The notes beneath the pieces were generated by a model that was given only the letters and a program-made list of their open reading frames with translations, was not told the origin of the DNA and searched no databases. Source: Aestuariispira insulae (GTDB lineage: Bacteria; Pseudomonadota; Alphaproteobacteria; UBA8366; Aestuariispiraceae). Taken from it: 64,000 nt of DNA. Where the stretch lies: contig NZ_QRDW01000004.1 of the NCBI RefSeq assembly GCF_003385955.1, positions 310,001-374,000 of the forward strand. The letters run 5' to 3'. Positions 25,732-35,942 of this stretch are shown piece after piece; the first letter of the stretch is position 1, and each line of letters begins with the position of its first letter. Both the position numbers and the translations under genes were made by a program.

Positions 25732-27135
25732 ATGAGAAAAGTAACAGTGGCTGCTTTTGGCGTGTTTCTGATGGGAGGGGGGGTGTCAGCCCTTAGTCTC
25801 CCGAGTCAGGCCCAGACGCTCCAGGAAGCCCTCGCTGCCGCCTATCTCAACAATCCGACGCTGCAAGCCGGCCGGGCTTCCTTGAGAGCCACGGATGAAT
25901 CCCTTCCCCAAGCCAAGGATGGTTGGCGCCCCAGCATTTCACTGACCGGGACACAAGGCCGCAGCAACCAGAAAATCCATTCAACCGGCTCTTCTTCCGA
26001 CAATGACCGGACTTTCTGGTCTGCCGAGCTGTCCGTGACCCAAAACCTTTACGAAGGCGGTGGCACCGAAGCAGATATCGAAGCCGCGGAGGCAAATATT
26101 TTGTCCGCAAGGGCCAGCCTGCATTCCACGGAACAGTCCATTTTGCTTCAGGCGGCAACAGCCTATTTGGATGTTGTGCGTGATCAAGCTGTTTTGGAAC
26201 TCAATATCCAGAATGAAGCACGCCTTGAAAAACAGCTGGAAGCCACCCGGGACCGTTTTGAAGTGGGTGAAGTCACAAGAACAGACGTAGCTCAGGCGGA
26301 ATCCCGTGTTTCCCGTGCCCGTGCCGATCGCATTGATGCCAAAGGCAATCTCGAGACAAGCAAAGCGGTTTACGAGCAAATTATCGGCGAACAGCCGAAC
26401 AGCATCTCTGCACCGGTGATCCAACTTGAGTTACCGGTCAACCGAGATGATGCCATTGCACTGGCCCAGCAAAAAAACCCTTCCGTGGTCGCAGCGGAAT
26501 TTGATCATAAGGCATCGGTCAGTACTATTCGGGGTGAGTATGCGGATCTGTTGCCATCGCTGGACCTGTCTGGATCCCTCAGCCGCAGCCGAAATACATC
26601 TCTTGATGACCGGACCACCGACGATGCAACCGTAACCGCAACCCTGACTGTGCCACTGTATCAGCAAGGGGCAGCCCATAGCGAGGTTCGCGAAGCCAAG
26701 CAGTCTGCAGCACAGGCCGCCCGTGAGATTGACGAGGCACGTCGCAGTTCAATCGAAAGCGCTGCGAGCGGCTGGGAAACATTCCAATCCAGCCTGGCTC
26801 AGATCGCAGCATTTGAAGATGAAGTTCGTGCCACCACGATTGCCCTGGAAGGTGTTGAGCAGGAAGCTGCTGTCGGCTCCCGTACGGTCCTCGATGTTCT
26901 GGATGCGGAACAGGAGCTACTGGATGCACGCGTCAGCCTTGTCCAAAGCAAGCGCGATGAATTGGTCGCCCGTTTCGAGTTGTTATCCGCCGTCGGTGGA
27001 TTGACGGCACGCGACCTTGACCTGCCGGTCAGCCTTTATGACGAGAAAAAATATTATAACGACGTAAAGGACCAGCTGTGGGGAATCGGTGAGGAAACCG
27101 AGGGTGAGGGACCGCTTTCACCGGTCTTCCGATAA
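25732..27135 (+). CDS. TolC-family outer membrane efflux protein
   Basis: A 467-residue exported protein with a Sec signal peptide (residues 1 to about 27, ending near SQAQ). The mature protein starts TLQEALAAAYLNNPTLQAGRA and contains two repeated halves of long alternating-helix sequence, the TolC trimer plan; LEGVEQEAAVGSRTVLDVLDAEQELLDARV is the second-repeat hallmark. It should form the outer-membrane channel for type I secretion or multidrug export. No inner-membrane partner is adjacent. It follows the PIMT-like gene by 93 bases and precedes popZ. Confidence 0.93.
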   Translation: MRKVTVAAFGVFLMGGGVSALSLPSQAQTLQEALAAAYLNNPTLQAGRASLRATDESLPQAKDGWRPSISLTGTQGRSNQKIHSTGSSSDNDRTFWSAELSVTQNLYEGGGTEADIEAAEANILSARASLHSTEQSILLQAATAYLDVVRDQAVLELNIQNEARLEKQLEATRDRFEVGEVTRTDVAQAESRVSRARADRIDAKGNLETSKAVYEQIIGEQPNSISAPVIQLELPVNRDDAIALAQQKNPSVVAAEFDHKASVSTIRGEYADLLPSLDLSGSLSRSRNTSLDDRTTDDATVTATLTVPLYQQGAAHSEVREAKQSAAQAAREIDEARRSSIESAASGWETFQSSLAQIAAFEDEVRATTIALEGVEQEAAVGSRTVLDVLDAEQELLDARVSLVQSKRDELVARFELLSAVGGLTARDLDLPVSLYDEKKYYNDVKDQLWGIGEETEGEGPLSPVFR

Positions 27136-27282
27136 GAAGATTTTCCGTTTTGCGCTAAAAAAATGTGACAGCTGGCGAATCACGATAGCATAATTGCCAT
27201 ATTACTGTCTTTTCACCCGTAAAAGGCAGAAACTGTTGGGAAATATGCCAAAAGGCCAAGGTCAATAGAGGCTGTTTAAGAA

Positions 27283-27957
27283 ATGAGTGACGCCGAAGAA
27301 GAACCGTCGATGGAAGAAATCCTTGCCTCTATCCGGAAAATTATTTCGGAAGATGGAGATGAGGATTCTGACGAAGAACCGGCGGCAGAAGCAGAACCGG
27401 CGCCAGAACCGGAACCCGAGCCTGAGCCGGAACCCGAGCCTGAGCCGGAACCCGAGCCTGAGCCGGAACCCGAGCCTGAACCGGAACCCGAGCCTGAACC
27501 GGAACCCGAGCCTGAACCGGAACCCGAGCCTGAACCGGAACCCGAGCCTGAGCCGGAACCCGAGCCTGAGCCGCTCGAACTCACTGACGAGCTCGAAGAT
27601 GATGCGCTTGAGTTGACGGAAGAGTATGTCGAGCCCGAACCGGAGCCTGAACCTTTTGTGGAACAGGCACCTGTCTATGCGCCCGCACCTCCGGTTCCGA
27701 CAGAGCCTCCTGCAGAGGAGAACCGGATCGTTTCCCAGGCGACAGATGCTCTTGGCACGGCTTCTTTTGCCTACCTGGAGAAATCCATTCGCATGGGCCA
27801 GGTGGGAGACACACTGGAAGACATCGTCAAAGGCCTGCTGCGCCCGATGCTTCAATCCTGGCTGGATGAAAATCTACCTCAATTGGTGGAGCGATTGGTC
27901 CAGCGCGAAATTGAAATGATGGCTGGCGGTGCACGAAAGCGTCAGGACGAGGAATAA
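27283..27957 (+). CDS. popZ: Polar organising protein PopZ (DUF2497)
   Basis: A 224-residue protein with the three-part PopZ plan: a short N-terminal helix ([18 protein letters not shown], about 7–24) that binds client proteins, a disordered acidic proline-rich centre, and a C-terminal helical oligomerisation region (about 160–215, including [21 protein letters not shown]). PopZ forms the pole matrix that anchors ParB–parS and cell-cycle regulators in Caulobacter. The centre here holds an 18-bp tandem repeat giving a long Pro-Glu run. It lies upstream of valS, a common alphaproteobacterial order. Confidence 0.9.
   Translation: MSDAEEEPSMEEILASIRKIISEDGDEDSDEEPAAEAEPAPEPEPEPEPEPEPEPEPEPEPEPEPEPEPEPEPEPEPEPEPEPEPEPEPEPEPEPEPLELTDELEDDALELTEEYVEPEPEPEPFVEQAPVYAPAPPVPTEPPAEENRIVSQATDALGTASFAYLEKSIRMGQVGDTLEDIVKGLLRPMLQSWLDENLPQLVERLVQREIEMMAGGARKRQDEE
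27411..27572 (+). repeat. 18-bp coding minisatellite in popZ, nine copies
   Basis: Nine head-to-tail copies of GGAACCCGAGCCTGAGCC encode uninterrupted Glu-Pro dipeptides. The copies differ only at one Glu codon: GAG in copies 1–3, GAA in 4–7, GAG in 8–9, a block pattern that points to slippage or segmental duplication. Confidence 0.95.
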
Positions 27958-28088
27958 TCCCGCCTATACAAGGAAAAGATTGAAAAGCGCTCTTGGCCAA
28001 ACCGGTCAAGAGCGTTAGTAATCGTTTCTTGAGTTGCGGCCTTATTTGGCCGTTGAAGATATAGATATAACAGAATTAGAGGGTCCAG

Positions 28089-30743
28089 ATGCTGGACAAG
28101 ACATACGAGCCTGCTTCCGTTGAAGGCAGGCATTATGCGCGTTGGGAAAAAGACGGTTCATTCAAGCGCGGGCAAAAACCCGGTGCGGATGCCTATACCA
28201 TTGTGATACCGCCTCCCAATGTGACCGGCAGTCTGCATATGGGCCATGCTCTCAACAACACCCTCCAGGATATCCTGATCCGTCACAAACGCATGCTTGG
28301 TTTGGACGTACTCTGGCAACCCGGCATGGATCATGCTGGCATCGCGACCCAGATGGTTGTCGAGCGCCAGTTGGATGCGCAAGGGATCAAGCGCCGGGAT
28401 CTCGGCCGCGAAAAATTCCTGGAAAAGGTCTGGGAATGGAAAGCCGAATCCGGCGGCACTATTACCGGCCAGTTGAAGCGTCTCGGCGCCAGCTGTGATT
28501 GGAGCCGTGAGCGTTTCACCATGGATGAGGGGCTTTCAGAAGCCGTTCTCAAGGTTTTTGTCGAGCTCTACAAGCAGGGTCTGGTCTATCGCGATAAACG
28601 CCTGGTGAACTGGGACCCGAAGCTGGTCACCGCCATTTCCGATCTGGAAGTCGACCAGAAAGAAACCCAGGGCAAGATGTGGCATTTCCGCTATCCGGTG
28701 GAAGGCGAAGAAGGCGCGTATCTGACCGTTGCCACCACCCGCCCCGAAACAATGCTGGGGGATACTGGTGTTGCAGTTCATCCCGAAGATGAGCGCTACA
28801 AGCATTTGATTGGCAAACATTGCGTGCATCCACTGACCGGCATCCGTTTGAAAATCGTCGGCGATGATTATGCCGATCCCGAACAGGGCACCGGTGCGGT
28901 TAAGATGACCCCAGCCCATGACTTCAATGATTTTGAAGTCGGCAAGCGCCACGATCTGGAGATGATCAACATCTTCACCCCGACCGCACAGATCAATGAC
29001 GAAGCGCCCGAAAAATACCGTGGCATGGACCGGTTCGAAGCCCGCGATGCGGTGATTGCGGATATGGATGCCCTGGGCCTTTTCGAAAAAGCCGAAGATC
29101 ATGTTCATATGGTCCCCTATGGCGACCGCGGCGGCGTTCCGATCGAACCCTATCTCACCGACCAATGGTATGTGGACGCCAAAACCCTGGCCAAACCCGC
29201 CATTGAAGCGGTTGATTCCGGCAAGACCAAATTCGTGCCGGAACAATGGACCAAGACCTATTACGAGTGGATGCACAACATCCAGCCATGGTGCGTTTCC
29301 CGCCAGCTCTGGTGGGGCCATCAGATCCCGGCCTGGTACGGCCCGGATGGGGAAGTCTTTGTCGAAACCTCCGAGGAAGAGGCTCTAGCCGCCGCCAAGG
29401 CCCATTACGGTAAGGATGTTGAATTGACCCGGGACGAAGATGTCCTGGATACCTGGTTCTCCTCTGCGCTGTGGCCATTTTCAACGCTTGGCTGGCCGAA
29501 CGAAACGCCGGATTTGGTCAAGCATCACTACCCGACTGATGTCCTGGTCACCGGCTTTGACATCATCTTCTTCTGGGTTGCACGGATGATGATGATGGGT
29601 ATGCATTTCATGAAGACAGAGCCGTTCCATACGGTTTATGTCCATGCCCTGGTGCGCGATGAAAAAGGCGCGAAAATGTCCAAATCCAAGGGCAATGTCA
29701 TCAACCCGCTGGATCTGATCGACCAATATGGCGCTGATGCGCTGCGTTTCACGCTGACCTCCATGGCGGCGCCCGGCCGTGACATCAAGCTCGCCACCAG
29801 CCGGGTCGAAGGCTATCGAAACTTCACCACCAAGCTTTGGAACGCAGCACGTTTCTGCGAGATGAATGACTGCCTTCCGGGGCGTGAATTCGATCCAAAA
29901 TCAGCTAAGGAAACCCTGAACCGCTGGATCATTGGCGAAGTGGCCAAGACCCGCAGCACCATTGATGAAGCGCTTGCCAGTTATCGCTTTAACGATGCTG
30001 CCAACGCGATCTATCAGTTCGTCTGGGGCACTTTCTGTGACTGGTATGTGGAATTCTCCAAGCCACTGCTGAATGGCGAAGATGAGGCTGCCAAGGCTGA
30101 AACAAAAGCCTGTGCGGGCTGGATCCTTGAGCAAATCCTGCATCTGATGCATCCCTTCACGCCGTTCATCACCGAGGAATTGTGGGAAAAACTGGGCAAG
30201 GGTGCTGATCAGCCGCTGATCACCTCATCCTGGCCTGATCTTGGCGAAGACCTAATTGATCAGGCCGCCGCGGAAGAGATGGACTGGGTTGTGCGCTTCA
30301 TCACCTCTGTCCGCTCTGTCCGCTCGGAAATGAACATCCCGCCAGCCTCCAAGATGCCATCGTTCCTCAATGACGCAGATGATAAAGCCAAAGGCTGGCT
30401 GCAGGCCCATTGGGACTTGATCAGCCGTATGGCCCGCCTGGAAAGTTATGTGTTGGATGGCGAGGCTCCGAAAGGCTCTGTCGAGATCCTGCATGGCGGC
30501 GCGCAAATTGTTCTGCCCCTTGCTGGTGTAATCGATCTGGAACAGGAAAAAGCGCGTCTGGAAAAGGCGATTAAGAAAGCAGACGGCGAGATCACCAAGA
30601 TCGATAAAAAACTCTCCAACCAGGGATTCCTGGCCAAGGCGCCGGAAGAAGTTGTTGAAGAGAATAAAGCGCGCCTGACCGAAGAACAGGATGCCCGCGC
30701 AAAGCTGCAGGCTTCCCTGGATCGCATTCTGGCAGCCATGTGA
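28089..30743 (+). CDS. valS: Valyl-tRNA synthetase
   Basis: An 884-residue class Ia aminoacyl-tRNA synthetase. The HIGH-type motif is HMGH (50–53, in PPNVTGSLHMGHALN) and KMSKS is at 529–533. The editing domain between them begins near TTRPETMLGDTGVAVHP. The C-terminus is the valine-specific coiled coil (about 810–880, rich in Glu, Lys and Ala: DLEQEKARLEKAIKKADGEI). Length is slightly below that of the enterobacterial enzyme. It follows popZ by 131 bases and ends at a strong terminator. I saw no T-box-like leader. Confidence 0.97.
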   Translation: MLDKTYEPASVEGRHYARWEKDGSFKRGQKPGADAYTIVIPPPNVTGSLHMGHALNNTLQDILIRHKRMLGLDVLWQPGMDHAGIATQMVVERQLDAQGIKRRDLGREKFLEKVWEWKAESGGTITGQLKRLGASCDWSRERFTMDEGLSEAVLKVFVELYKQGLVYRDKRLVNWDPKLVTAISDLEVDQKETQGKMWHFRYPVEGEEGAYLTVATTRPETMLGDTGVAVHPEDERYKHLIGKHCVHPLTGIRLKIVGDDYADPEQGTGAVKMTPAHDFNDFEVGKRHDLEMINIFTPTAQINDEAPEKYRGMDRFEARDAVIADMDALGLFEKAEDHVHMVPYGDRGGVPIEPYLTDQWYVDAKTLAKPAIEAVDSGKTKFVPEQWTKTYYEWMHNIQPWCVSRQLWWGHQIPAWYGPDGEVFVETSEEEALAAAKAHYGKDVELTRDEDVLDTWFSSALWPFSTLGWPNETPDLVKHHYPTDVLVTGFDIIFFWVARMMMMGMHFMKTEPFHTVYVHALVRDEKGAKMSKSKGNVINPLDLIDQYGADALRFTLTSMAAPGRDIKLATSRVEGYRNFTTKLWNAARFCEMNDCLPGREFDPKSAKETLNRWIIGEVAKTRSTIDEALASYRFNDAANAIYQFVWGTFCDWYVEFSKPLLNGEDEAAKAETKACAGWILEQILHLMHPFTPFITEELWEKLGKGADQPLITSSWPDLGEDLIDQAAAEEMDWVVRFITSVRSVRSEMNIPPASKMPSFLNDADDKAKGWLQAHWDLISRMARLESYVLDGEAPKGSVEILHGGAQIVLPLAGVIDLEQEKARLEKAIKKADGEITKIDKKLSNQGFLAKAPEEVVEENKARLTEEQDARAKLQASLDRILAAM

Positions 30744-30772
30744 ACGGCTATCGATCAACTAAATTGTTCTTT

Positions 30773-30804
30773 AAAAGGCTCCGGTGCTGGCACCGGGGCC
30801 TTTT
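30773..30804 (+). terminator. Terminator after valS
   Basis: A 14-bp stem with one G·U pair (30773–30786 with 30791–30804) and a CTGG loop is followed by T5, 29 bases past the valS stop. Confidence 0.88.
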
Positions 30805-30862
30805 TCTTGTCTAACCTCTACGAATCGGATCAATTCCTGATCAGTCTTTAAGGGATTAGATC

Positions 30863-31441
30863 ATGGCCAAACTGTATTTCTATTTTTCAACCATGAATGC
30901 GGGTAAAAGCACGATCCTGTTGCAATCCAGCTATAACTATCAGGAACGGGGCATGAATACGCTGCTCTTCACCGCCGCCCTGGATGACCGGTATGGCGTG
31001 GGCCAGATCACATCCCGGATCGGCCTTGAAGCAGAAGCGTTGATTTTCACCGATGGTGATGATCTCTTGGAACAAGTTAGGGAACAGCATGCCAAAACAG
31101 AGCTTTCCTGTGTCCTGGTGGATGAGTCTCAGTTTCTGACCAGGGACCAGGTATTCCAGCTTTCCGACGTGGCGGACCGGTTGGGAATCCCGGTAATCTG
31201 CTATGGTTTAAGAACCGACTTTCAAGGAAATTTATTCCCTGGATCCAACGCCTTGCTCGCCATTGCTGATGAGATGAAAGAGGTCAAGACCATTTGTCAT
31301 TGCGGCCGTAAAGCCACCATGGTTGTACGCATGGATGAAGAAGGCAATCCGGTCAAGGATGGCGACCAGGTCGCTATCGGCGGCAATGACCGTTATGTCT
31401 CAATGTGCCGGATCCATTGGAAAGACACGCTCGGCCTGTAA
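30863..31441 (+). CDS. tdk: Thymidine kinase (type II)
   Basis: A 192-residue cytosolic enzyme that phosphorylates thymidine to dTMP in salvage. Near the N-terminus MNAGKST is the Walker A loop, VDESQF is the Walker B/substrate site, and two cysteine pairs (CHC and the C-terminal CRIHW region) form the structural zinc site. The size matches bacterial TK1-type enzymes. It stands between the valS terminator and ilvD. Confidence 0.95.
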   Translation: MAKLYFYFSTMNAGKSTILLQSSYNYQERGMNTLLFTAALDDRYGVGQITSRIGLEAEALIFTDGDDLLEQVREQHAKTELSCVLVDESQFLTRDQVFQLSDVADRLGIPVICYGLRTDFQGNLFPGSNALLAIADEMKEVKTICHCGRKATMVVRMDEEGNPVKDGDQVAIGGNDRYVSMCRIHWKDTLGL

Positions 31442-31468
31442 CCAGCATTCATTAATTCACAATCATTT

Positions 31469-31497
31469 TTGACAGGTAATATAAAGTCCTGTGATAC
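31469..31497 (+). promoter_or_regulatory. Possible promoter of ilvD
   Basis: A perfect -35 hexamer TTGACA (31469–31474) is followed 17–18 bases later by a poor -10 match (TGATAC or GATACC). It would start transcription near 31503, about 90 bases before ilvD. Confidence 0.35.
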
Positions 31498-31595
31498 CCT
31501 CACACGTGCACGATTAGGACTTTCCAGAGACCCGTCGCGCAGTTATTTTTGCCGCCAGACAGTATATCAGGATCAAAAGACTTAAGGACATCATC

Positions 31596-33446
31596 ATGCC
31601 CGATTATCGCTCGCGCACTTCCACCCACGGCCGGAACATGGCTGGCGCCCGTGCGCTCTGGCGCGCCACAGGCATGGGTTCCGAGGATTTCGGCAAGCCG
31701 ATCATCGCGGTTGTCAACAGTTTCACCCAGTTCGTGCCCGGTCATGTGCATCTCAAGGATCTGGGCCAGATGGTCGCGGCCGAGATTGAAAAGGCCGGCG
31801 GTGTCGCCAAGGAATTCAACACCATTGCCGTTGATGACGGTATCGCCATGGGCCATGACGGCATGCTCTACAGCCTTCCGTCCCGCGATCTGATCGCGGA
31901 TTCCGTTGAATATATGGTCAATGCCCATTGCGCTGACGCCATGGTCTGCATCTCAAACTGTGACAAAATCACGCCGGGCATGTTGATGGCCTCCATGCGC
32001 CTCAATATCCCGACCATTTTTGTCTCTGGCGGCCCCATGGAAGCCGGCAAGGTGCAGTTAAAGGACGGCGAGCGCATGGTCGATCTGGTTGACGCCATGG
32101 TCGAAGCCGCCAACCCGGAACGCAGTGATGAGGAAGTGGACGAATTCGAACGATCCGCCTGTCCGACCTGCGGTAGTTGTTCCGGCATGTTCACCGCCAA
32201 CTCCATGAACTGCCTTGCAGAGGCGCTTGGTGTGGCCCTGCCGGGCAACGGCTCTGTTTTGGCCACCCATGCTTTCCGCAAGCAGCTTTTTGAACGGGCT
32301 GGTCAGTCTATTGTCGGTTTAGCACGCCGCTATTATGAGGAAGAGGACGAAAGCGTTCTCCCGCGTGGCATCGCAACCTTTGAGGCATTCGAAAACGCCA
32401 TGACGCTCGATATCGCCATGGGCGGCTCAACCAACACCGTGCTCCATCTCCTGGCCATTGCGCGGGAAGCCGAGGTCGATTTCAACATGTCCCACATGGA
32501 CAAGCTGTCCCGGCGCGTGCCTCAGACCTGTAAGGTCGCGCCATCCGTTCAGGATGTCCATATGGAGGATGTGCACCGGGCAGGGGGCATCATGGGGATT
32601 CTGGGGTCATTGGACCGGATGGGCCTGATCCATCGCGACACCTCAACCGTCCATGAGAAAACCATCGGTGAAGCCATTGATAAATGGGATATTGCCCGTG
32701 ATGTCAGTGAAGAGGTCAAAGAATTTTACCGCGCCGCACCGGGCGGCGTGCGCACCACCCAGGCCTTCAGCCAGAACCGCATGTATAAGGAACTGGATGC
32801 GGACCGTACCAACGGTGTCATCCGCGAAGGCGACGATGTGTTCAGCGAAGAGGGCGGCCTGGCGGTTCTCTTTGGCAATATCGCTAAAGATGGCTGTATC
32901 GTGAAGACAGCCGGCGTTGATGAGAGCATTTTGAAATTTAAGGGCAGCGCCCGGATTTTCGAATCCCAGGATGCGGCGGTCGCCGGCATTCTGGCGGGTG
33001 AAGTGGTTGAAGGCGATGTGGTCATCATCCGCTATGAAGGTCCCAAAGGCGGACCTGGCATGCAGGAAATGCTCTACCCGACCAGCTATTTGAAGTCCAT
33101 GGGCCTGGGTAAGGCCTGTGCCTTGCTCACCGACGGCCGCTTTTCCGGCGGCACCTCTGGCCTTTCCATCGGCCATGCCTCTCCTGAAGCAGCTGAAGGC
33201 GGTGCCATTGGTCTGGTCGAACCCGGTGACGCTATTGAAATCGACATCCCGAACCGAACCATCAATGTCCTGGTTTCCGATGATGAGCTGGCCATGCGTC
33301 GCTCCGCCATGGAGGCCCGCGGTAAAGATGCCTGGAAACCGGTCAAACCTCGGACGCGGAAAGTCTCCCGGGCGCTCAAAGCCTATGCGGCCTTCGCCAC
33401 CTCTGCGGATAAGGGCGCAGTAAGGGATCTGGGCGAATTTGAATAA
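31596..33446 (+). CDS. ilvD: Dihydroxy-acid dehydratase
   Basis: A 616-residue iron-sulfur enzyme that converts 2,3-dihydroxy acids to 2-keto acids in isoleucine and valine synthesis. The cluster and metal ligands lie in [12 protein letters not shown] (about residue 110) and [16 protein letters not shown] (about residue 190). The C-terminal domain has [24 protein letters not shown], which carries the conserved catalytic serine and substrate-binding residues. Length fits the IlvD rather than the Edd branch. It is monocistronic by layout, with a terminator at 33499–33534. Confidence 0.97.
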   Translation: MPDYRSRTSTHGRNMAGARALWRATGMGSEDFGKPIIAVVNSFTQFVPGHVHLKDLGQMVAAEIEKAGGVAKEFNTIAVDDGIAMGHDGMLYSLPSRDLIADSVEYMVNAHCADAMVCISNCDKITPGMLMASMRLNIPTIFVSGGPMEAGKVQLKDGERMVDLVDAMVEAANPERSDEEVDEFERSACPTCGSCSGMFTANSMNCLAEALGVALPGNGSVLATHAFRKQLFERAGQSIVGLARRYYEEEDESVLPRGIATFEAFENAMTLDIAMGGSTNTVLHLLAIAREAEVDFNMSHMDKLSRRVPQTCKVAPSVQDVHMEDVHRAGGIMGILGSLDRMGLIHRDTSTVHEKTIGEAIDKWDIARDVSEEVKEFYRAAPGGVRTTQAFSQNRMYKELDADRTNGVIREGDDVFSEEGGLAVLFGNIAKDGCIVKTAGVDESILKFKGSARIFESQDAAVAGILAGEVVEGDVVIIRYEGPKGGPGMQEMLYPTSYLKSMGLGKACALLTDGRFSGGTSGLSIGHASPEAAEGGAIGLVEPGDAIEIDIPNRTINVLVSDDELAMRRSAMEARGKDAWKPVKPRTRKVSRALKAYAAFATSADKGAVRDLGEFE

Positions 33447-33498
33447 GGCCCCCTACGCCCTGCCGCCAATCAGCCGGGCGTGTCGCAAACAATAGGTC

Positions 33499-33534
33499 AA
33501 AAGGCCGCTTCCCACGTATTGGGGGCGGCCTTTT
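33499..33534 (+). terminator. Terminator after ilvD
   Basis: AAAAGGCCGC (33499–33508) pairs with GCGGCCTTTT (33525–33534); the intervening CCC/GGG can extend the stem. It lies about 50 bases past the ilvD stop and ends in a T tract. Confidence 0.85.
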
Positions 33535-33583
33535 CCTTTAGAATATTCCTTCAATAATAAAGAAACAGGGAAGGGTCCTGAAC

Positions 33584-35062
33584 ATGGCACGCATCGCCGT
33601 TGGCGGTTTCCAGCATGAAACCAATACTTTTGCACCGGTCAAAGCCAGCTTTGACAAGTTTGAGCGCGCGGATGGATGGCCGGCCCTTTGCCGGGGCGAT
33701 GGCCTGTTTGATGGTGTTGAAGGTGTGCATATTCCGCTGACAGGTGCCATCGATGCCCTGCGTGACGCCTGCCATGAACTTGTGCCCTTGCTCTGGTGCT
33801 CCGCAACCCCCAGCGCCCATGTGACCAAGGACGCCTTTGAACGCATCTCTGAGATGTTCCTGGAAGATATCAGGACCGCAGGTCCCTTGGACGGCATTTA
33901 TCTTGATCTGCATGGCGCCATGGTGACCGAGCATCTGGAAGATGGCGAAGGTGAGTTATTACGCCGGATTCGTGATTTGGTCGGCGCTGACCTCCCCATC
34001 GCAGTCAGCCTTGACCTTCATGCCAATGTCACACCGCAAATGATTGATTTTGCCACAATAATGGACATCTTCAGAACCTATCCCCATGTGGATATGGGGG
34101 CGACTGGGGCACGCACGGCCAGGCATCTGAACAAAATCCTATGCAATGGGGTAAAACCATTCAAAGCATTCCGGCAGGCTGATTTTCTGATCGCGCTGAC
34201 CCACGGCTGCACCTATATGGAACCAGCCAAGCGTCTGTATGAAGTCACCTTGCCCGAGATTTTATCCGACAATCGGTCTCTCATGGCGCTGTCATTTGCC
34301 GCCGGCTTCCATTTGGCGGATATTCACGATGCGGGACCATCGGTCGTTGCCTATGCCGGCAGTCAGGAGGCGGCTGATAAGGCCGCCGATGCCATGCTGG
34401 CGGCAGTCAATGCAAAAGAACCGGCTTTCGGCGGCAAGATCTACGAGGCGGCAGATGGCGTGCGTGAAGCGAAGAAGTTGTCGGCCAACAGCAGTCGCCC
34501 CGTCATCATCGCCGATACTCAGGACAATCCCGGCGGCGGCGGTCCTGGCGACACCACCGGCATGTTGCGTGCCATGGTGGCGGGAAACGCCAATGGTGCG
34601 GTTGTGGCCATGATCATCGACCCTTCATCGGCAGATCAGGCCCATGAAGCGGGCGAGGGGGCAAGCGTTACCCTTGATATCGGCGGCAAAGAATTTCCCG
34701 AAGACAGCCCTTATCGCTGTGAATGCACGGTTCTAAAACTGGGAGACGGCAAATTCACCGGCACCGGCCCCATGTGGGGCGGTGCAAAATTTCAGCTTGG
34801 CAAAATGGCATTGGTGGAAACAAACGGAATTAAGGTCATTATCGCTTCAAAAGCCATGCAGGCAGGCGACACCTCCATGTTGCGCCATCTGGGCCTGGAA
34901 CCGGCCGAGCAACCGATCATCGCCCTGAAAAGTTCCGTGCATTTCCGGGCGGATTTCCAGCCCCTGGCGGAAGAGGTGCTGGTCGGCGCTGCCCCGGGAC
35001 CGGTTTATGCCGACCCCGGAAAGCTGGATTTTAAACGATTGCGCAGCGGCGTTCGCCGATAA
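33584..35062 (+). CDS. M81-family metallopeptidase (MlrC-like)
   Basis: A 492-residue protein of the M81/MlrC family. Putative zinc-ligand segments are GGFQHETNTF (about 6–15), DLHGAMV and LDLHAN near residues 110–150. The C-terminal MlrC domain begins near DTQDNPGGGGPGDTTG. The founding member cleaves linearised microcystin, but most family members are of unknown function and often occur with peptide uptake genes; none is adjacent here. No signal peptide is visible. ATG 33584 follows CAGGGAAGGG. Confidence 0.88.
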   Translation: MARIAVGGFQHETNTFAPVKASFDKFERADGWPALCRGDGLFDGVEGVHIPLTGAIDALRDACHELVPLLWCSATPSAHVTKDAFERISEMFLEDIRTAGPLDGIYLDLHGAMVTEHLEDGEGELLRRIRDLVGADLPIAVSLDLHANVTPQMIDFATIMDIFRTYPHVDMGATGARTARHLNKILCNGVKPFKAFRQADFLIALTHGCTYMEPAKRLYEVTLPEILSDNRSLMALSFAAGFHLADIHDAGPSVVAYAGSQEAADKAADAMLAAVNAKEPAFGGKIYEAADGVREAKKLSANSSRPVIIADTQDNPGGGGPGDTTGMLRAMVAGNANGAVVAMIIDPSSADQAHEAGEGASVTLDIGGKEFPEDSPYRCECTVLKLGDGKFTGTGPMWGGAKFQLGKMALVETNGIKVIIASKAMQAGDTSMLRHLGLEPAEQPIIALKSSVHFRADFQPLAEEVLVGAAPGPVYADPGKLDFKRLRSGVRR

Positions 35063-35075
35063 AATTTGTAAGAAA

Positions 35076-35106
35076 AAGGAAAGGCGGCCCGTCAGGCCGC
35101 CTCTTT
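35076..35106. terminator. Bidirectional terminator between the M81 gene and xth
   Basis: AGGCGGCC and GGCCGCCT (35082–35089, 35095–35102) form a hairpin that overlaps the xth stop codon. Minus-strand transcripts then read TTCCTTTTTC; plus-strand transcripts read CTTTT. It therefore serves both converging genes. Confidence 0.78.
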
Positions 35107-35892
35107 TGCAGACTCGTGATCCTGGATCTCCAGGATCACCGGCGTGTGGTCCGAGGCTTTTTCCTTGGCCCTGGGGGCCTTGTCGATTTCGCAGCTCACT
35201 AGACGGTCTGCCGCCTGGGCAGAGAGCAGGAAATGATCAATCCGAAGCCCTTCATCCTTCTGCCAGCGACCCTTTACATAGTCCCAGTAAGAGAACTGCC
35301 CTTCCGTATGGGGATGCAGGGCGCGCCAGGCTTCGGTCAGGCCAAGATTCAGCAAGGTCCGGAATCTCGCCCGGCTTTCCGGTTTGCATAGCGCGTCATT
35401 GGACCAGCGGTCGGGATCATAAACATCCCGGTCATCCGGACAGATATTATAGTCCCCGCCCAGAACGATCGGCATTTCCATCGGCAACAGGCTTGATTTC
35501 ACATGGGCCGCCAGACGATCCATCCACCCAAGCTTATAGGGATATTTCTCGGTATCGACCGGATTGCCATTTGGCAGATAGATGGAGGCCACCCGAACGC
35601 CTTCAATGGTCGCCTCGATGTATCGAGCCTGTTCATCATTGCTATCGCCCGGAAGGCCGCGGCGAATATCTTCAATCGGCTTTTTGGAAAGAATGGCCAC
35701 ACCATTATAGGTTTTTTGACCATGTGTCGCGATTTCATAGCCTAGGCTACTGATCTCTAAAGCCGGAAACTGCTCGTCCACGCATTTCAGTTCCTGCAGC
35801 AAAACTACATCAGGCGCGGATTCTTCAAGCCATTCCAGCAGGCGCGGCAGGCGCGCCTTGACCGAGTTCACGTTGAATGTGGCAATGCGCAT
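35092..35892 (-). CDS. xth: Exodeoxyribonuclease III (AP endonuclease)
   Basis: A 266-residue endonuclease/exonuclease/phosphatase-fold enzyme for base-excision repair. Landmarks are FNVNSVKARLPRLLEWL near the N-terminus, LLQELKC with the metal-binding Glu, GDYNICPDDRDVYDP with catalytic Asp/Asn, and the C-terminal DHTPVIL with catalytic Asp-His. ATG 35892 is preferred over an in-frame start six codons upstream because family proteins begin MRIATFNVNS and AGGCGG lies before it. It is 50 bases after erpA on the same strand. Confidence 0.95.
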   Translation of the reverse strand: MRIATFNVNSVKARLPRLLEWLEESAPDVVLLQELKCVDEQFPALEISSLGYEIATHGQKTYNGVAILSKKPIEDIRRGLPGDSNDEQARYIEATIEGVRVASIYLPNGNPVDTEKYPYKLGWMDRLAAHVKSSLLPMEMPIVLGGDYNICPDDRDVYDPDRWSNDALCKPESRARFRTLLNLGLTEAWRALHPHTEGQFSYWDYVKGRWQKDEGLRIDHFLLSAQAADRLVSCEIDKAPRAKEKASDHTPVILEIQDHESAKEAA

Positions 35893-35942
35893 GGAATACC
35901 GCCTGTTCACTTAAATTTTTTAATTTGGATATGCCCGGAAAA

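Noticed and set aside
27411-27572. Regular repeats that could suggest a CRISPR array
   Set aside because: The 18-bp units are contiguous with no spacers and are in frame within popZ.
27276-27584. Antisense open frame encoding a Gly-Ser repeat protein
   Set aside because: Produced by reading the PopZ Pro-Glu minisatellite backwards; low-complexity shadow.
27958-28088. Possible T-box or riboswitch in front of valS
   Set aside because: The leader is too short and lacks the T-box sequence or a specifier stem; only a short GAGCGCT-like repeat is visible.
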